Source of the DNA: Bacteroidales bacterium
GTDB lineage: Bacteria; Bacteroidota; Bacteroidia; Bacteroidales; UBA932
NCBI GenBank assembly: GCA_009774765.1
Contig: VSOK01000026.1
Span: 1 to 37,322, forward strand
Direction: 5' to 3'
Length of the DNA stretch: 37,322 nucleotides
Part shown: in pieces, positions 25,401 to 32,350 of the stretch
How the letters are laid out: each line of letters opens with the position of its first letter
How positions within the stretch are numbered: position 1 is the first letter of the stretch
The notes under the pieces: model-generated
What the model was told of the DNA's origin: nothing
The model's database searches: none
What the model saw: only the letters and a program-made list of their open reading frames with translations
Made by a program: the position numbers and the translations under genes

Positions 25401-25456
25401 ACGACAAGGAGGGCAAGATACATATCAGCTGGGGAAGCCAGCGCATGACAAGCTAA
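22454..25456 (+). CDS. Fused N6-adenine DNA methyltransferase and SNF2-like helicase
   Basis: 1000 residues. The N-terminal methyltransferase has GQFFTP (71-76), SAM motif I LDMCCGMGNF (96-105), acidic D119/D121 in motif II and the amino-methyltransferase motif NPPF (157-160). A charged helical linker follows (~260-470). The helicase has Walker A QQGSGKT (498-504), motif II DESD (595-598) followed by EITNPSSQRT, motif III DTGTTTRN, and a C-terminal lobe with VTGDM and FRFIR. No nuclease or restriction domain is visible. The layout resembles phage P1 DarB, a methyltransferase-helicase that protects incoming DNA, so an antirestriction role during transfer is inferred. Similar proteins are common in Bacteroidales conjugative transposons. 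Confidence 0.88.
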   Translation: MYAIIPQQIPQDMRAEVNEKILFSIDSGKDLIPAESIYNCYTGIGGLHNLKQSDFANYNEYAEAKKEFEMGQFFTPHEVCRDMVDILDPLSSEMILDMCCGMGNFFNHLPNHHNTYGFDIDSKAVAVARYLYPDTHIEKCDIRQYYPEQRFDIIIGNPPFNLKFDCKLSQEFYLDKAYDVLKPAGILMVIVPGSFMQSEFWEKTRVANVNDGFSFVGQTRLNPATFSSVGVHNFHTKIMVFLRKSLYIEMQPYNAEEFISMSELKERIREARQMKYKKRLELMRETNSIDKDELKMFEYRLTKYMYELKAHAKLNKYVNKAEALVSKFRNQQPPENATQEQLKQWEKNKLTTTRVLGIIRRYITSQNIVPRKEIALVKTSYGFKLKQYMPHLLDKVPHKSASINSLVLEHAELPIPEQPTESNMRQIRMADRLIRRKRRLYENQNRQFADMQPDGQLAEYLDRTTFINKDGEVCEFTPLQKHDLNLVLQKRYALLNWQQGSGKTAAVYHRAKYLLKFHKVRNAVILAPAIATNMTWIPFLTMNREKFREVRNGADLEDVPEGVFLVLSTSMLSKLKRGLSRFVRRTSGKLCLVFDESDEITNPSSQRTRHVLNIFRRIKYKILDTGTTTRNNIAELYSQFELLYNNSVNMVCWCSRTYHENREKEIEEKSNPYYGEPFPAFRGHVLFRACHCPGKSTVFGIEKQNQDVYNKEELAELIGKTIITRKFRDFAGEKYKIRTHTVSPAEGEHEVYRVIIEEFCRICELYYNSTGDTKKDAGLRIMRQIKLLIKACSVPHRIEGYFGDGIPNKTRYIEKLIRKIPGKVAVGCTSIAAFELYEKHLRKCFPDRPVFVVTGDMLFKKRQGIVTRFDSTVNGILVCTQQSLSSSANIPTCNDVILESLQWNIPKMEQFYFRFIRLDSKELKDVHYVTYKDSVEQNLMALVLTKERLNEFIKSGEVKEQSDIFEEFDVTMSVIESLLVREHDKEGKIHISWGSQRMTS

Positions 25457-25488
25457 AAGAATGAAAGAACATGAGCAACCGTAGATCC

Positions 25489-25641
25489 CATTCCACAGGC
25501 AAAGGTAACTCCGCCCCTTACCGGCTGGGCAAGGTCACGCCGCGAGCGGTTTTCGGGAAAATCATCCTCGCCGGAGCCTCCGGTATTTTCCCGAAAAACC
25601 CTGCACAGCCGGGGTGCGGACCTTTTGGAGCCTGTGGAATG
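25489..25641 (+). ncRNA. Structured leader RNA element, copy B
   Basis: Second copy. The outer helix CATTCCACAGGC (25489-25500)/GCCTGTGGAATG (25630-25641) is perfect over 12 bp. Inside are AAAGGT/ACCTTT, TCCGC (25510-25514)/GCGGA (25616-25620), CGGCTG (25522-25527)/CAGCCG (25606-25611), an imperfect GCAAGGT/ACCCTGC and a side hairpin CCGC-GA-GCGG. The long stem TTTTCGGGAAAAT (25550-25562)/ATTTTCCCGAAAA (25585-25597) is 13 bp. The CATCCTCG bulge is at 25563-25570, capped by CCGGA/TCCGG. The ArdA-like start follows 29 bp later. It lies in the 214-bp gap after the methyltransferase-helicase stop. Confidence 0.82.
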
Positions 25642-25670
25642 AAATCCCCGGTTCCGCATCAATAACTGTA

Positions 25671-26180
25671 ATGAAAAAGATTATGGACTTGAATCAGGCA
25701 GAAGTGGCAGTGACCACGCAGCATCTCATCGACATCCGGCAGGAAAGGGACAGCCTGTTGCGTATGTCCGATTTCGGTGACATGGGGGAATTCCTGTGTA
25801 CCTGCTCCGACCTCTTCCCGGAAGAGGAATCACCGGAATATAGGTACACGAGATGGGAGGAAATCCCGGCCCCGCTTATCAACCGGGAATGGATCTGTCC
25901 CAACTTCTTCGAGATAAGGGAAGCGATGGAACAGTTGGAGGAACCTGACAAGGATTGTTTCTTCGACTGGTGCGACCGCTACGGACACGATATAAGAACG
26001 GAAGACCCGCACCTGCTGGTAGCGCATTACCTGGAACTGTTCGGGAACGCGACCTATATCGACGATGACCCTTGCCCGGACAGCGGGGATGACAGCCTGC
26101 TGTATTATCCGGGCATATCAGGCAACTATTTCGACACGGGCATTCCCCGTTTCGAGGTATTCGATGACAATTACGATTAA
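25671..26180 (+). CDS. ArdA-like antirestriction protein
   Basis: 169 residues, strongly acidic (Asp/Glu-rich, e.g. YIDDDPCPDSGDD). The central stretch (ESPEYRYTRWEEIPAPLI ... FFEIREAMEQLEEPDKDCFFDWCDRYGHDI) lines up with ArdA family sequences (PEFMFQDWENIP ... FFVWC..). ArdA proteins mimic B-form DNA and inhibit type I restriction enzymes. The usual ArdA N-terminus (YVGTYAKYNEG-like) is not present, so this is a divergent or shortened form. The start at 25671 was chosen; ATG at 25683 is an alternative. It follows structured RNA copy B and the methyltransferase-helicase gene, consistent with an anti-restriction module. Confidence 0.65.
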   Translation: MKKIMDLNQAEVAVTTQHLIDIRQERDSLLRMSDFGDMGEFLCTCSDLFPEEESPEYRYTRWEEIPAPLINREWICPNFFEIREAMEQLEEPDKDCFFDWCDRYGHDIRTEDPHLLVAHYLELFGNATYIDDDPCPDSGDDSLLYYPGISGNYFDTGIPRFEVFDDNYD

Positions 26181-26192
26181 AAGAAAACGCTT

Positions 26193-26507
26193 ATGAACAT
26201 CAATTTTCTCGGACCGGTCTTCCCCACAGACAGCTTTACACAGATGGCTTTCGTGGAAATCCTGAACATCATCCTGACCTCCAACAATATCGTGGACGTG
26301 AACAGGATGCTTATCGGAAGAAACGTCAATCCCGTCTTCGGCTCTCTGTCGGGACATTTCCGATGGTCTTACGCAAACGACCATTTCACGCTGTGGCAGC
26401 GCATGGAATACAATTCGCCAATCTGTTTCAGCCAGCGCATATTCAGCATCCATTTCGGTATGCTGGCAAGTCGCGACAGGAAAAGGGACAATATGGTAAT
26501 GAACTAA
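26193..26507 (+). CDS. Small conserved-element protein, function unknown
   Basis: 104 residues, not recognised. No signal peptide or obvious membrane helix. The sequence has mixed hydrophobic segments (QMAFVEILNIILTSNNIVDVNRM) and an aromatic middle (HFRWSYANDHFTLWQRM). It starts 12 bp after the ArdA-like stop on the same strand, so is likely co-transcribed. The reading frame is supported by tight packing between neighbours. Confidence 0.65.
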   Translation: MNINFLGPVFPTDSFTQMAFVEILNIILTSNNIVDVNRMLIGRNVNPVFGSLSGHFRWSYANDHFTLWQRMEYNSPICFSQRIFSIHFGMLASRDRKRDNMVMN

Positions 26508-26522
26508 AACATACATATCAAC

Positions 26523-26890
26523 ATGAGTTACCAGATAATTACAAAAATGGCATACAATGCCCAAACCAAGCAGATTGAGACTTGGCAGCATTCCAACAAC
26601 GTATGGCCGAAAACAGACCATTTTTATGTAATGGATGTAAAAACGGACAAACAGATGTTTGATTTCATAAAATTGGTGGCAGACAGTTCATGGCAGGGAC
26701 GCAAATGGAGAAAAGAGTTCAACACCCTTTTGCACAATATCCTGAACTGGTCATGTCATCATATATACACGAACTTGAAGGCAAGCCCTGGAAGGAATAT
26801 TGTGCCATTCGCCGAAAACACGAAGCAGTTGCTGAAAGCAAGTGCAGTGAGATCGTTGCACGGTTCAAACAACTGGCCGAGATTGTCTGA
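26523..26890 (+). pseudogene. Small element protein, apparently frameshifted
   Basis: The frame opening at 26523 (MSYQIITKMAYNAQTKQIETWQ...FDFIKLVADSSWQGRKWRK) reads like a real protein up to about residue 65. After that its translation looks random and runs to 26903. Another frame takes over from about 26,700-26,740 and gives a plausible amphipathic end (YPELVMSSYIHELEGKPW, then KCSEIVARFKQLAEIV) with a stop at 26888-26890. One missing base near the CCCTTTT run (26729-26735) would join them into one ~122-residue protein. No classical -1 slippery heptamer is present in phase. It may be a disrupted gene or a sequencing error. Family unknown. Confidence 0.55.
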
Positions 26891-26907
26891 CCCAAACAGG
26901 TGAATAT

Positions 26908-27195
26908 ATGGAAGAGTTGAAGATTTCAAACCGGCAAATAGCGATGATGGCTTTCGATAGGCTTCGCAAGGAAAACAAGAAGGATTCCGCGCTCCGGCTT
27001 GCCCGTTGTCTGTTGCAAGGTACAAGCATATCGCTCGGCATTGGTGATATTGACTGGGACATTGACACGGCGATACGACAATGCGGCGGAGAGCCAAGGA
27101 CCGGTTACAGGTACACTGCGTATTTCCACTTCAACCGGAAGACGGAGATGGAAAAGGAAAAATATGACGAGATAGTGAAAGAACTATATGGATAA
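26908..27195 (+). CDS. Small protein of unknown function
   Basis: 95 residues, not recognised. Basic helical N-terminus (ISNRQIAMMAFDRLRKENKKDSALRLARCLLQG), then a short acidic middle (GDIDWDIDTAIRQCGGEP) and a charged end. No membrane segment. It begins 17 bp after the preceding (frameshifted) gene. A 12-bp hairpin follows its stop. Confidence 0.65.
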   Translation: MEELKISNRQIAMMAFDRLRKENKKDSALRLARCLLQGTSISLGIGDIDWDIDTAIRQCGGEPRTGYRYTAYFHFNRKTEMEKEKYDEIVKELYG

Positions 27196-27204
27196 TGATA
27201 CAAC

Positions 27205-27233
27205 ACAGAGGCGGCCGGAAAGGTCGCTTCTGT
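27205..27233 (+). terminator. Hairpin after the 95-residue gene (possible terminator)
   Basis: ACAGAGGCGGCC (27205-27216) and GGTCGCTTCTGT (27222-27233) form 12 bp with two G-U pairs around GGAAA. Only CATTTATAA follows rather than a T-run, so termination is uncertain; it could be a processing or regulatory hairpin in the 93-bp gap. Confidence 0.45.
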
Positions 27234-27288
27234 CATTTATAACGGTATGTACGGGAAAAAGAACCCTGCCGTACACAGGTGAAGACAA

Positions 27289-28218
27289 ATGGAAGAACAG
27301 AAAACGCTTACGTTGGATTTCGTGAAATCCCTCATGGAACAGTCCTATACGCTGCTATGGACGGATTATAACGATAACCTTGACAACCACCTTGATGTCA
27401 TCCGGAAATGCCTGGACAAGCGGAATTGCGAGTCCCTGTGGGAAAAGGTGGGCGAATGGTATGGCGATGCGGAATGTGAAGCAGTTCATGAAATTATGGA
27501 AAAACTGAAAGAAGAATGCTTTGTGTTCAACGACTTTGACGAACATGAGGTCGATGCCTTTTTTGATGAACACGAGGATGAAATCCGGGACGAGATTTAC
27601 AGCCGGAATGATTCGGATGTGGTGAAAGACCTGATAAGGAACACCGATGACATTCCCATCCGGGTGGAGATGCTTTCCGACTACGACTGCATCAATTCCA
27701 ACTGGTTTGAATCGCAGGGCGGTTACAGTTACGAGGAATCCTACTTCGGGGATATGGTAGACAGCCTGAACCTCAATCCGATGAAAGTGAAGAAACTCCT
27801 GACGGGACATGGCTGCAAAGTTTATGGACGTTTTCCGAACCGTAAAGGCAGGAACGGAAAGGAACAGGTCTCTTACGAGCAATTTTACACGGAACTTATC
27901 AATTCCTGTTGCGGCGCGAACCTGCTGACCTATATCGGCAAGGTAAGCCTGAAAGACTTGTACGATGCAGACTTCTCGCTGAAAGAAGTCATTATTCCCA
28001 AAGGGAACTATTGCGGGCTGTTCAGTTCCACGTATGGCGGCGGAAGCCTTCTTGAAATGGAACTGAAACAGGATGTGAAGCTCAAACTGGAGGTCAAAGG
28101 CTGCAATGGCTTCCGGTTTCGTCTGGATGACGAGCGTACCAAGTATGACTATTCCATACAGCATGTGTATGGAGTGGACGATTCGTTTTTCAACAATGCG
28201 GTCAGCATAGTCTCTTAA
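27289..28218 (+). CDS. Acidic element protein of unknown function
   Basis: 309 residues, visibly acidic in its first half (FNDFDEHEVDAFFDEHEDEIRDE). No membrane segments or catalytic signature that I can name. The C-terminal half is beta-rich (VSLKDLYDADFSLKEVIIPKGNYCGLFSSTYGGGSLLEMEL...). The acidity and its place near the ArdA-like gene allow a DNA-mimic or antirestriction guess, but that is inference only. The next gene starts 37 bp downstream. Confidence 0.75.
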   Translation: MEEQKTLTLDFVKSLMEQSYTLLWTDYNDNLDNHLDVIRKCLDKRNCESLWEKVGEWYGDAECEAVHEIMEKLKEECFVFNDFDEHEVDAFFDEHEDEIRDEIYSRNDSDVVKDLIRNTDDIPIRVEMLSDYDCINSNWFESQGGYSYEESYFGDMVDSLNLNPMKVKKLLTGHGCKVYGRFPNRKGRNGKEQVSYEQFYTELINSCCGANLLTYIGKVSLKDLYDADFSLKEVIIPKGNYCGLFSSTYGGGSLLEMELKQDVKLKLEVKGCNGFRFRLDDERTKYDYSIQHVYGVDDSFFNNAVSIVS

Positions 28219-28255
28219 TGGTAAATCAATTACAAACAATCAAATCATAAGAATT

Positions 28256-28849
28256 ATGACAAAGTATGATGTAAGAGTAAGGTATGCCTTCGAGGGCACT
28301 TACACAGTAGTGGCTGAAGACCACGAAGAAGCAGTACAAATGGTGTCTGAGGAGTGCGGGCTGGTTCTGGGCGGTAATATCCACACGATTCTCGATGATG
28401 AAGAGGTGGACTGGAATTTCGGGGTTCACCCGCACACGCAAATCCTTTCCGTGGCTCAAAGAAACAAAAGGGATGTTTCGACATTCATTGATTTCAGTGG
28501 CAGAATCGAGGAATTACGAGCGGATATCATTGAAGCGATACAACAGTTGCTCCATGACCACTGCATGAACGAAATTCGGTTCCCTGAAGATGATGGATAC
28601 GATCCGGTCTGGGTGATATGGTTCAATAAAAACGGTGACCCGTATGAATGTATGGTAACAGGACTTAGGGTAACGGAAAACAGCATGACGATCATTGCCG
28701 AAGAAAAGGAAGGCGGTTATGAAGTGGAGTGTTACAGCCCGTTTGAACTCGGTACGAGGAACATTGACTGGCTTCACGGGATATATGATGCCGTATGGCA
28801 ACAATTGAAAGGCAAAGAGGATGTCGAACCTGAAACAGAAGAATCATGA
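28256..28849 (+). CDS. Element protein of unknown function
   Basis: 197 residues, soluble, not recognised. The N-terminal ~65 residues (MTKYDVRVRYAFEGTYTVVAEDHEEAVQMV) have the alternating pattern of a small alpha/beta domain. The middle (VWVIWFNKNGDPYECMVTGLRV) is beta-rich, and the end is acidic. Its stop overlaps the start of the next gene (28846) by 4 bp in ATGA fashion, so translation is probably coupled. Confidence 0.75.
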   Translation: MTKYDVRVRYAFEGTYTVVAEDHEEAVQMVSEECGLVLGGNIHTILDDEEVDWNFGVHPHTQILSVAQRNKRDVSTFIDFSGRIEELRADIIEAIQQLLHDHCMNEIRFPEDDGYDPVWVIWFNKNGDPYECMVTGLRVTENSMTIIAEEKEGGYEVECYSPFELGTRNIDWLHGIYDAVWQQLKGKEDVEPETEES

Positions 28850-29457
28850 AATACCATGCGGAAAATGCAGTCTCCAGCTTCTTCTACTATATGTGGAACG
28901 CATGGAGCAAAGAGGAGTGTAAGGTCGTGTTCGGTGGTGACTACCTGCACTTTTGGGAGAAATGGAACGCGCAGGCGGAAAATTCCATCCATGGCGCGGC
29001 GGAACGGTTCTATGCCGAATTATCGGAATGTAACCGGACGTTGCTGGTGGAACGTGCCGTTTCGCTCTATGACGGTAAGGCTCGCCGGAAACGACCTGAT
29101 GATTCGGAAGTATATGTCTGTTGTGAATGTGGTTCTCAACAGATTGAGATACAGGTTTGGGCGGATGCCAACACGGATGAATATCACAGCGACGTGGAGG
29201 ATGACAGTAACGGAAGATGGTGTATCGAGTGTGAGAACCATATACATTTTTGTTCCAAAGCCGAATTCATCCAAAAAATGCAGCTCTGGTGGCAATCCTG
29301 TGATTCCATGACCATGCAACGGATTATGGGGTTGAAAGAGTGTGATTATTTGCAGGACGATAATTCACAGGCGTTTGTCAATACCGCCAATGAATGGTGG
29401 GACAATCGGGACTATGATGAAAAACGGAATATTTATAAAGGATATAACAATGAATAG
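28846..29457 (+). CDS. Element protein with a zinc-ribbon-like motif, function unknown
   Basis: 203 residues. A helical, Trp-rich N-terminus (SSFFYYMWNAWSKEECKVVFGGDYLHFWEKW) is followed at ~110-150 by CCECG and CIEC separated by ~36 residues, which looks like a zinc ribbon (CxxC...CxxC). It overlaps the upstream gene by 4 bp and the downstream 72-residue gene by 8 bp, so three genes form a tightly coupled set. Role unknown; nucleic-acid or protein binding through the zinc site is only a guess. Confidence 0.75.
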   Translation: MKYHAENAVSSFFYYMWNAWSKEECKVVFGGDYLHFWEKWNAQAENSIHGAAERFYAELSECNRTLLVERAVSLYDGKARRKRPDDSEVYVCCECGSQQIEIQVWADANTDEYHSDVEDDSNGRWCIECENHIHFCSKAEFIQKMQLWWQSCDSMTMQRIMGLKECDYLQDDNSQAFVNTANEWWDNRDYDEKRNIYKGYNNE

Positions 29458-29668
29458 CATGGGAGAAAACATCATCACCTTGATCTGCAACTCATGCAGT
29501 TGCGACAAGACAGAAGCGCAAGAGTATCTGGATTCCGAACTTCAGAACCTGCGCGAATTGCAGGAACTGGACGATTTGAGGGAAGGCGACATAGAACTTG
29601 CGTGCAGTAACCTCGGCCTTGACCTCGACTATCAGGAATATTTTATCAATCGCCTCGCAGGGGCATAA
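29450..29668 (+). CDS. Small acidic protein of unknown function
   Basis: 72 residues from MNSMGENIITLIC, chosen because it overlaps the previous stop by 8 bp. Strongly acidic and probably helical (LRELQELDDLREGDIELACSNLGLDLD). The longer frame to 29342 is a shadow of the upstream gene. The layout (CSCDKTEAQEYLDSELQNL) resembles a UBA-like or helical-bundle fold but I do not recognise a family. Confidence 0.65.
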   Translation: MNSMGENIITLICNSCSCDKTEAQEYLDSELQNLRELQELDDLREGDIELACSNLGLDLDYQEYFINRLAGA

Positions 29669-29681
29669 AAAACTTACGGTT

Positions 29682-30704
29682 ATGACTTATTTTCAGAACG
29701 TACACAGTCTGGCGGATTTGAAGAAGGAATACCGCCGACTGGCATTGCAGCACCACCCGGACAAGGGTGGTGACACTGCCGTCATGCAACAGGTGAACGT
29801 CGAGTTTGAAAAACTCTTCGAGATATGGAAAGACTCTACGGTTGTGTCCGCCAGCTCCACCGGCTACGAATATGACTATTCCGGGGCCACGGCAAAGGAA
29901 TACACCGAGTATGTGTATAACGAGTACCGTTGGAAAGGCCGCAATTACAAGGGGCAACACGCTCATGAGATTGTGGAACTGGTACGGGCCTGGCTCAAGG
30001 AAACCTATCCCAGATACAAGTTCTCCGTCAGGCGGGAGAACTACAATTCCATCTACATTAAGCTGATGAGCGCGGACTTCGAGGCGTTCACCAAAGAATC
30101 CGGCAAGGTGCAGGATTCCATCAACCACTACAACATAGAGCGGAATCCCGACCTTACAGACCGTGCAAAAGAGATGATGATGAATGTCTGTGACTTTGTC
30201 ATGTCGTACAACTTCGACGACAGCGATGCCATGACGGACTATTTCCATACCAATTTCTACCTGACATTGGGTATAGGCAGTTACCGGAAGCCTTACAAGG
30301 TGGAACTGCCTAAACTCGCCTGCAAAGGGAAGGACAAACCGGAAGTGTTCAAGCATCCCGAAGGAACGGCGCACAAGGCCCTGCGGCAGGCATTGGGTAC
30401 GGCACGGTTCGGCTTCATCGAGCACAGGAGGCATATCGGCGAGATGATACTCGGGGAAGACCATTACGGCTCACAAGGCGAGCATTATTTCTGGCCGAAA
30501 GAGTATTCGAGTGCCAAAACTGCGCAAAAGCGGATTGACAAATTGGAGCAGGCGGGAGTACGGTGCAAACTCACAGGGTATAATGGCGGCTACATCCGGT
30601 TCCTCGGATATACCCCGGAGACGGAGGCTTTGCTGGAACAGGAACGGAAAGAGGTCGTTATCGCGCATCAGGCTTGGCAGGCAAGGCAAGTAACAACCAA
30701 CTAA
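29682..30704 (+). CDS. J-domain protein of conjugative elements
   Basis: 340 residues from MTYFQNVHSLADLKKEYRRLA. The N-terminal J domain has the HPD motif (LQHHPDKGGD, H25-P26-D27), which stimulates the ATPase of Hsp70/DnaK. The remainder has long conserved stretches (YKGQHAHEIVELVRAWLKETYPRYKFSVRREN ; GYIRFLGYTPETEALL). This suggests the large-polyvalent-protein associated domains seen in phages and conjugative elements (perhaps LPD29). It lacks the Gly/Phe and zinc-finger regions of DnaJ, so it is a specialised co-chaperone. It may act on proteins delivered or made upon element entry; that is inference. Confidence 0.8.
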   Translation: MTYFQNVHSLADLKKEYRRLALQHHPDKGGDTAVMQQVNVEFEKLFEIWKDSTVVSASSTGYEYDYSGATAKEYTEYVYNEYRWKGRNYKGQHAHEIVELVRAWLKETYPRYKFSVRRENYNSIYIKLMSADFEAFTKESGKVQDSINHYNIERNPDLTDRAKEMMMNVCDFVMSYNFDDSDAMTDYFHTNFYLTLGIGSYRKPYKVELPKLACKGKDKPEVFKHPEGTAHKALRQALGTARFGFIEHRRHIGEMILGEDHYGSQGEHYFWPKEYSSAKTAQKRIDKLEQAGVRCKLTGYNGGYIRFLGYTPETEALLEQERKEVVIAHQAWQARQVTTN

Positions 30705-30714
30705 AATCACAGAT

Positions 30715-31080
30715 ATGGAACCAAAAATATTAAACGAATGGTGGGACAAGCAACCCGACGGATTGAAAAAGGCATTCTCGCTCTATCCTGACAAACGATG
30801 GAAAGAGTCAGATCTTTTCCTAAAAATCAATATCCGTAACTATTGTTACCTGAAAAAAGACAGACTGCTTACTGAAGACAAAGAGCGGACGATGCTCGGC
30901 GAGATAGTATGCGAACTGGCTGATACTGAACTGTGCCGTATGAACGGAAAGACACTCGAAGACATGTGTGATACGGATGGAGTTTTTCTGGAAGAATATC
31001 AGGAGCAGTTCAACCGTGTGTATGACAATATCGAAAGGAATATATCAGATTATATATACGAACAGGTAAAAAATGAATGA
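30715..31080 (+). CDS. Element protein of unknown function
   Basis: 121 residues, charged and mostly helical (LNEWWDKQPDGLKKAFSLYPDKRWKESDLF ; NRVYDNIERNISDYIYEQVKNE). Not recognised. It starts 10 bp after the J-domain gene and ends 3 bp before the next, consistent with one transcript. Confidence 0.7.
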   Translation: MEPKILNEWWDKQPDGLKKAFSLYPDKRWKESDLFLKINIRNYCYLKKDRLLTEDKERTMLGEIVCELADTELCRMNGKTLEDMCDTDGVFLEEYQEQFNRVYDNIERNISDYIYEQVKNE

Positions 31081-31083
31081 ATC

Positions 31084-31794
31084 ATGAAAACCAAAGTATT
31101 GAAATACAAGTTTGACGGGAATACCGTCGTGGCTCCTTATATGGAGCTGGAAGCGTATGCGGAAAACGTCTATCTCTCATTATCGGACAAGAACGAATAT
31201 GGGAATGAAAACTATGACTATTTCCATGTGGTCTGCAAAGTTGAAAACGTCTATTTCTCCTGCGGGCAGTATTCTCGGGAAATGCTTGGCAGGGAGGAAC
31301 AAAAAGAAAAACTTGTCGGGTATTGCAAAAACTGGATCGCGAATACGCTTCAGGATGCGGAAAACGGGAGCCATGTCTCCCTTTTGTCGATCCGTGTTTT
31401 TGAAGAACTCGGACTTGACACAGTTCCTTTGCTGCAAGCCCGTGAAGCGTACCGGAAGAAGCAGGAACAAAGACGGTTGGAGCAAAAAGAACAGGAAGAG
31501 GAGAAACGCAGGCTGGAGGAAGCGAAGTGGCAGCAGGAACTTGACGAGGAGAAACAAAAGTTTCTGAACGGGGAATATATCCCGGCAAAAATGTTCCTTG
31601 AAATAACCAAACGGGATGGCTTTGAAATCCATATACGGACCAAAGGGACATTGAACCGTCATGTGTGTGGGTTGAACAAATCCGGGAACATTCGTTTCTT
31701 TAAAAAACGCGGTTGCCGCACACCCGATTTTTCCGGCAGTCACAAGGCCATTGCCGCTTACCTGGCTTTCTTGGAATCCGCTACCGAACAGTAA
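31084..31794 (+). CDS. Element protein with central coiled coil, function unknown
   Basis: 236 residues. An N-terminal beta-rich region (~1-75) leads into a highly charged helix (~115-165: RKKQEQRRLEQKEQEEEKRRLEEAK-type), a probable coiled coil. The C-terminal domain holds LNKSGNIRFFKKRGCRTPDFSGSHKAIAAYLAFLE. No known family recognised. It is tightly packed with the preceding gene (3-bp gap). Confidence 0.72.
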   Translation: MKTKVLKYKFDGNTVVAPYMELEAYAENVYLSLSDKNEYGNENYDYFHVVCKVENVYFSCGQYSREMLGREEQKEKLVGYCKNWIANTLQDAENGSHVSLLSIRVFEELGLDTVPLLQAREAYRKKQEQRRLEQKEQEEEKRRLEEAKWQQELDEEKQKFLNGEYIPAKMFLEITKRDGFEIHIRTKGTLNRHVCGLNKSGNIRFFKKRGCRTPDFSGSHKAIAAYLAFLESATEQ

Positions 31795-31805
31795 TCATCC
31801 CCGAC

Positions 31806-32324
31806 ATGGCACAGGAACGAATGGACGATTGGATGGAATATGCCAGGGAACTGGCACGTGCCGAGCGTGAACTGCGGATTGAACGCTGGGTATTCATTTC
31901 CATCGAGTGCAAGGATGAAGCCGGCAACCCAGTCCGGCTTCATTCGTATGACCTCCCGAGGGAACTGCACGAGCGTTACCGTTGGGTAGTCCGCTGGCGT
32001 GAATCCCGGTTGCAATGCCTATACCCCAAAAGGCAAATCAACACCTATTATAGTTATTATGACAGACGTACCGGACTCCGTACCGATTACAACTCCTCAC
32101 TGTCAAGGCTGTCAGCCGCCAAAGCCCAAATCTCCATCGCAGAGCGTAAAGAACGTGAGTATATCCAATACCAGCATACAAACAACCTGTTCTTTGATGA
32201 AAATACAGATGAACAGCTGGTAGGATTCCGTGAAAAACTGCGTATGAAAAAGGAAAAATACACGGCATTGGAACATGAAATCCGTTCTGAGGTGGAATCC
32301 ATGCAAAAATTGAATCGTATCTGA
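31806..32324 (+). CDS. Element protein, charged helical, function unknown
   Basis: 172 residues from MAQERMDDWMEYARELARAER; the frame back to 31713 overlaps the upstream gene and was rejected. Rich in Arg, Glu and Tyr, with long predicted helices. Conserved-looking centre RYRWVVRWRESRLQCLYPKRQINTYYSYYD. Not recognised. It is the last gene before structured RNA copy C. Confidence 0.7.
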   Translation: MAQERMDDWMEYARELARAERELRIERWVFISIECKDEAGNPVRLHSYDLPRELHERYRWVVRWRESRLQCLYPKRQINTYYSYYDRRTGLRTDYNSSLSRLSAAKAQISIAERKEREYIQYQHTNNLFFDENTDEQLVGFREKLRMKKEKYTALEHEIRSEVESMQKLNRI

Positions 32325-32350
32325 CAAAACAGGCAACAACGGGGCTATTA

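Noticed and set aside
22454..25456. A type I or BREX restriction/defence system
   Set aside because: There is no specificity subunit, nuclease, or BREX/DISARM partner gene on either side in the window.
25471..25665. A 64-codon open frame across structured RNA copy B
   Set aside because: The other two copies do not keep a matching protein frame, while base pairing is kept by compensatory changes. The conserved feature is the RNA fold.
26690..26760. Programmed -1 frameshifting in the small gene at 26523
   Set aside because: No X-XXY-YYZ heptamer is in phase near the switch and no downstream stimulatory hairpin is evident; an indel is simpler.
27355..28239. A 294-codon minus-strand frame opposite the acidic element protein
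   Set aside because: The plus-strand frame fits the operon spacing and has normal composition; the antisense product is a mirror of its codon bias.
29646..30464. A 272-codon minus-strand frame opposite the J-domain gene
   Set aside because: The plus strand carries a clear HPD J domain and continuous conserved-looking sequence; the antisense frame is a shadow.
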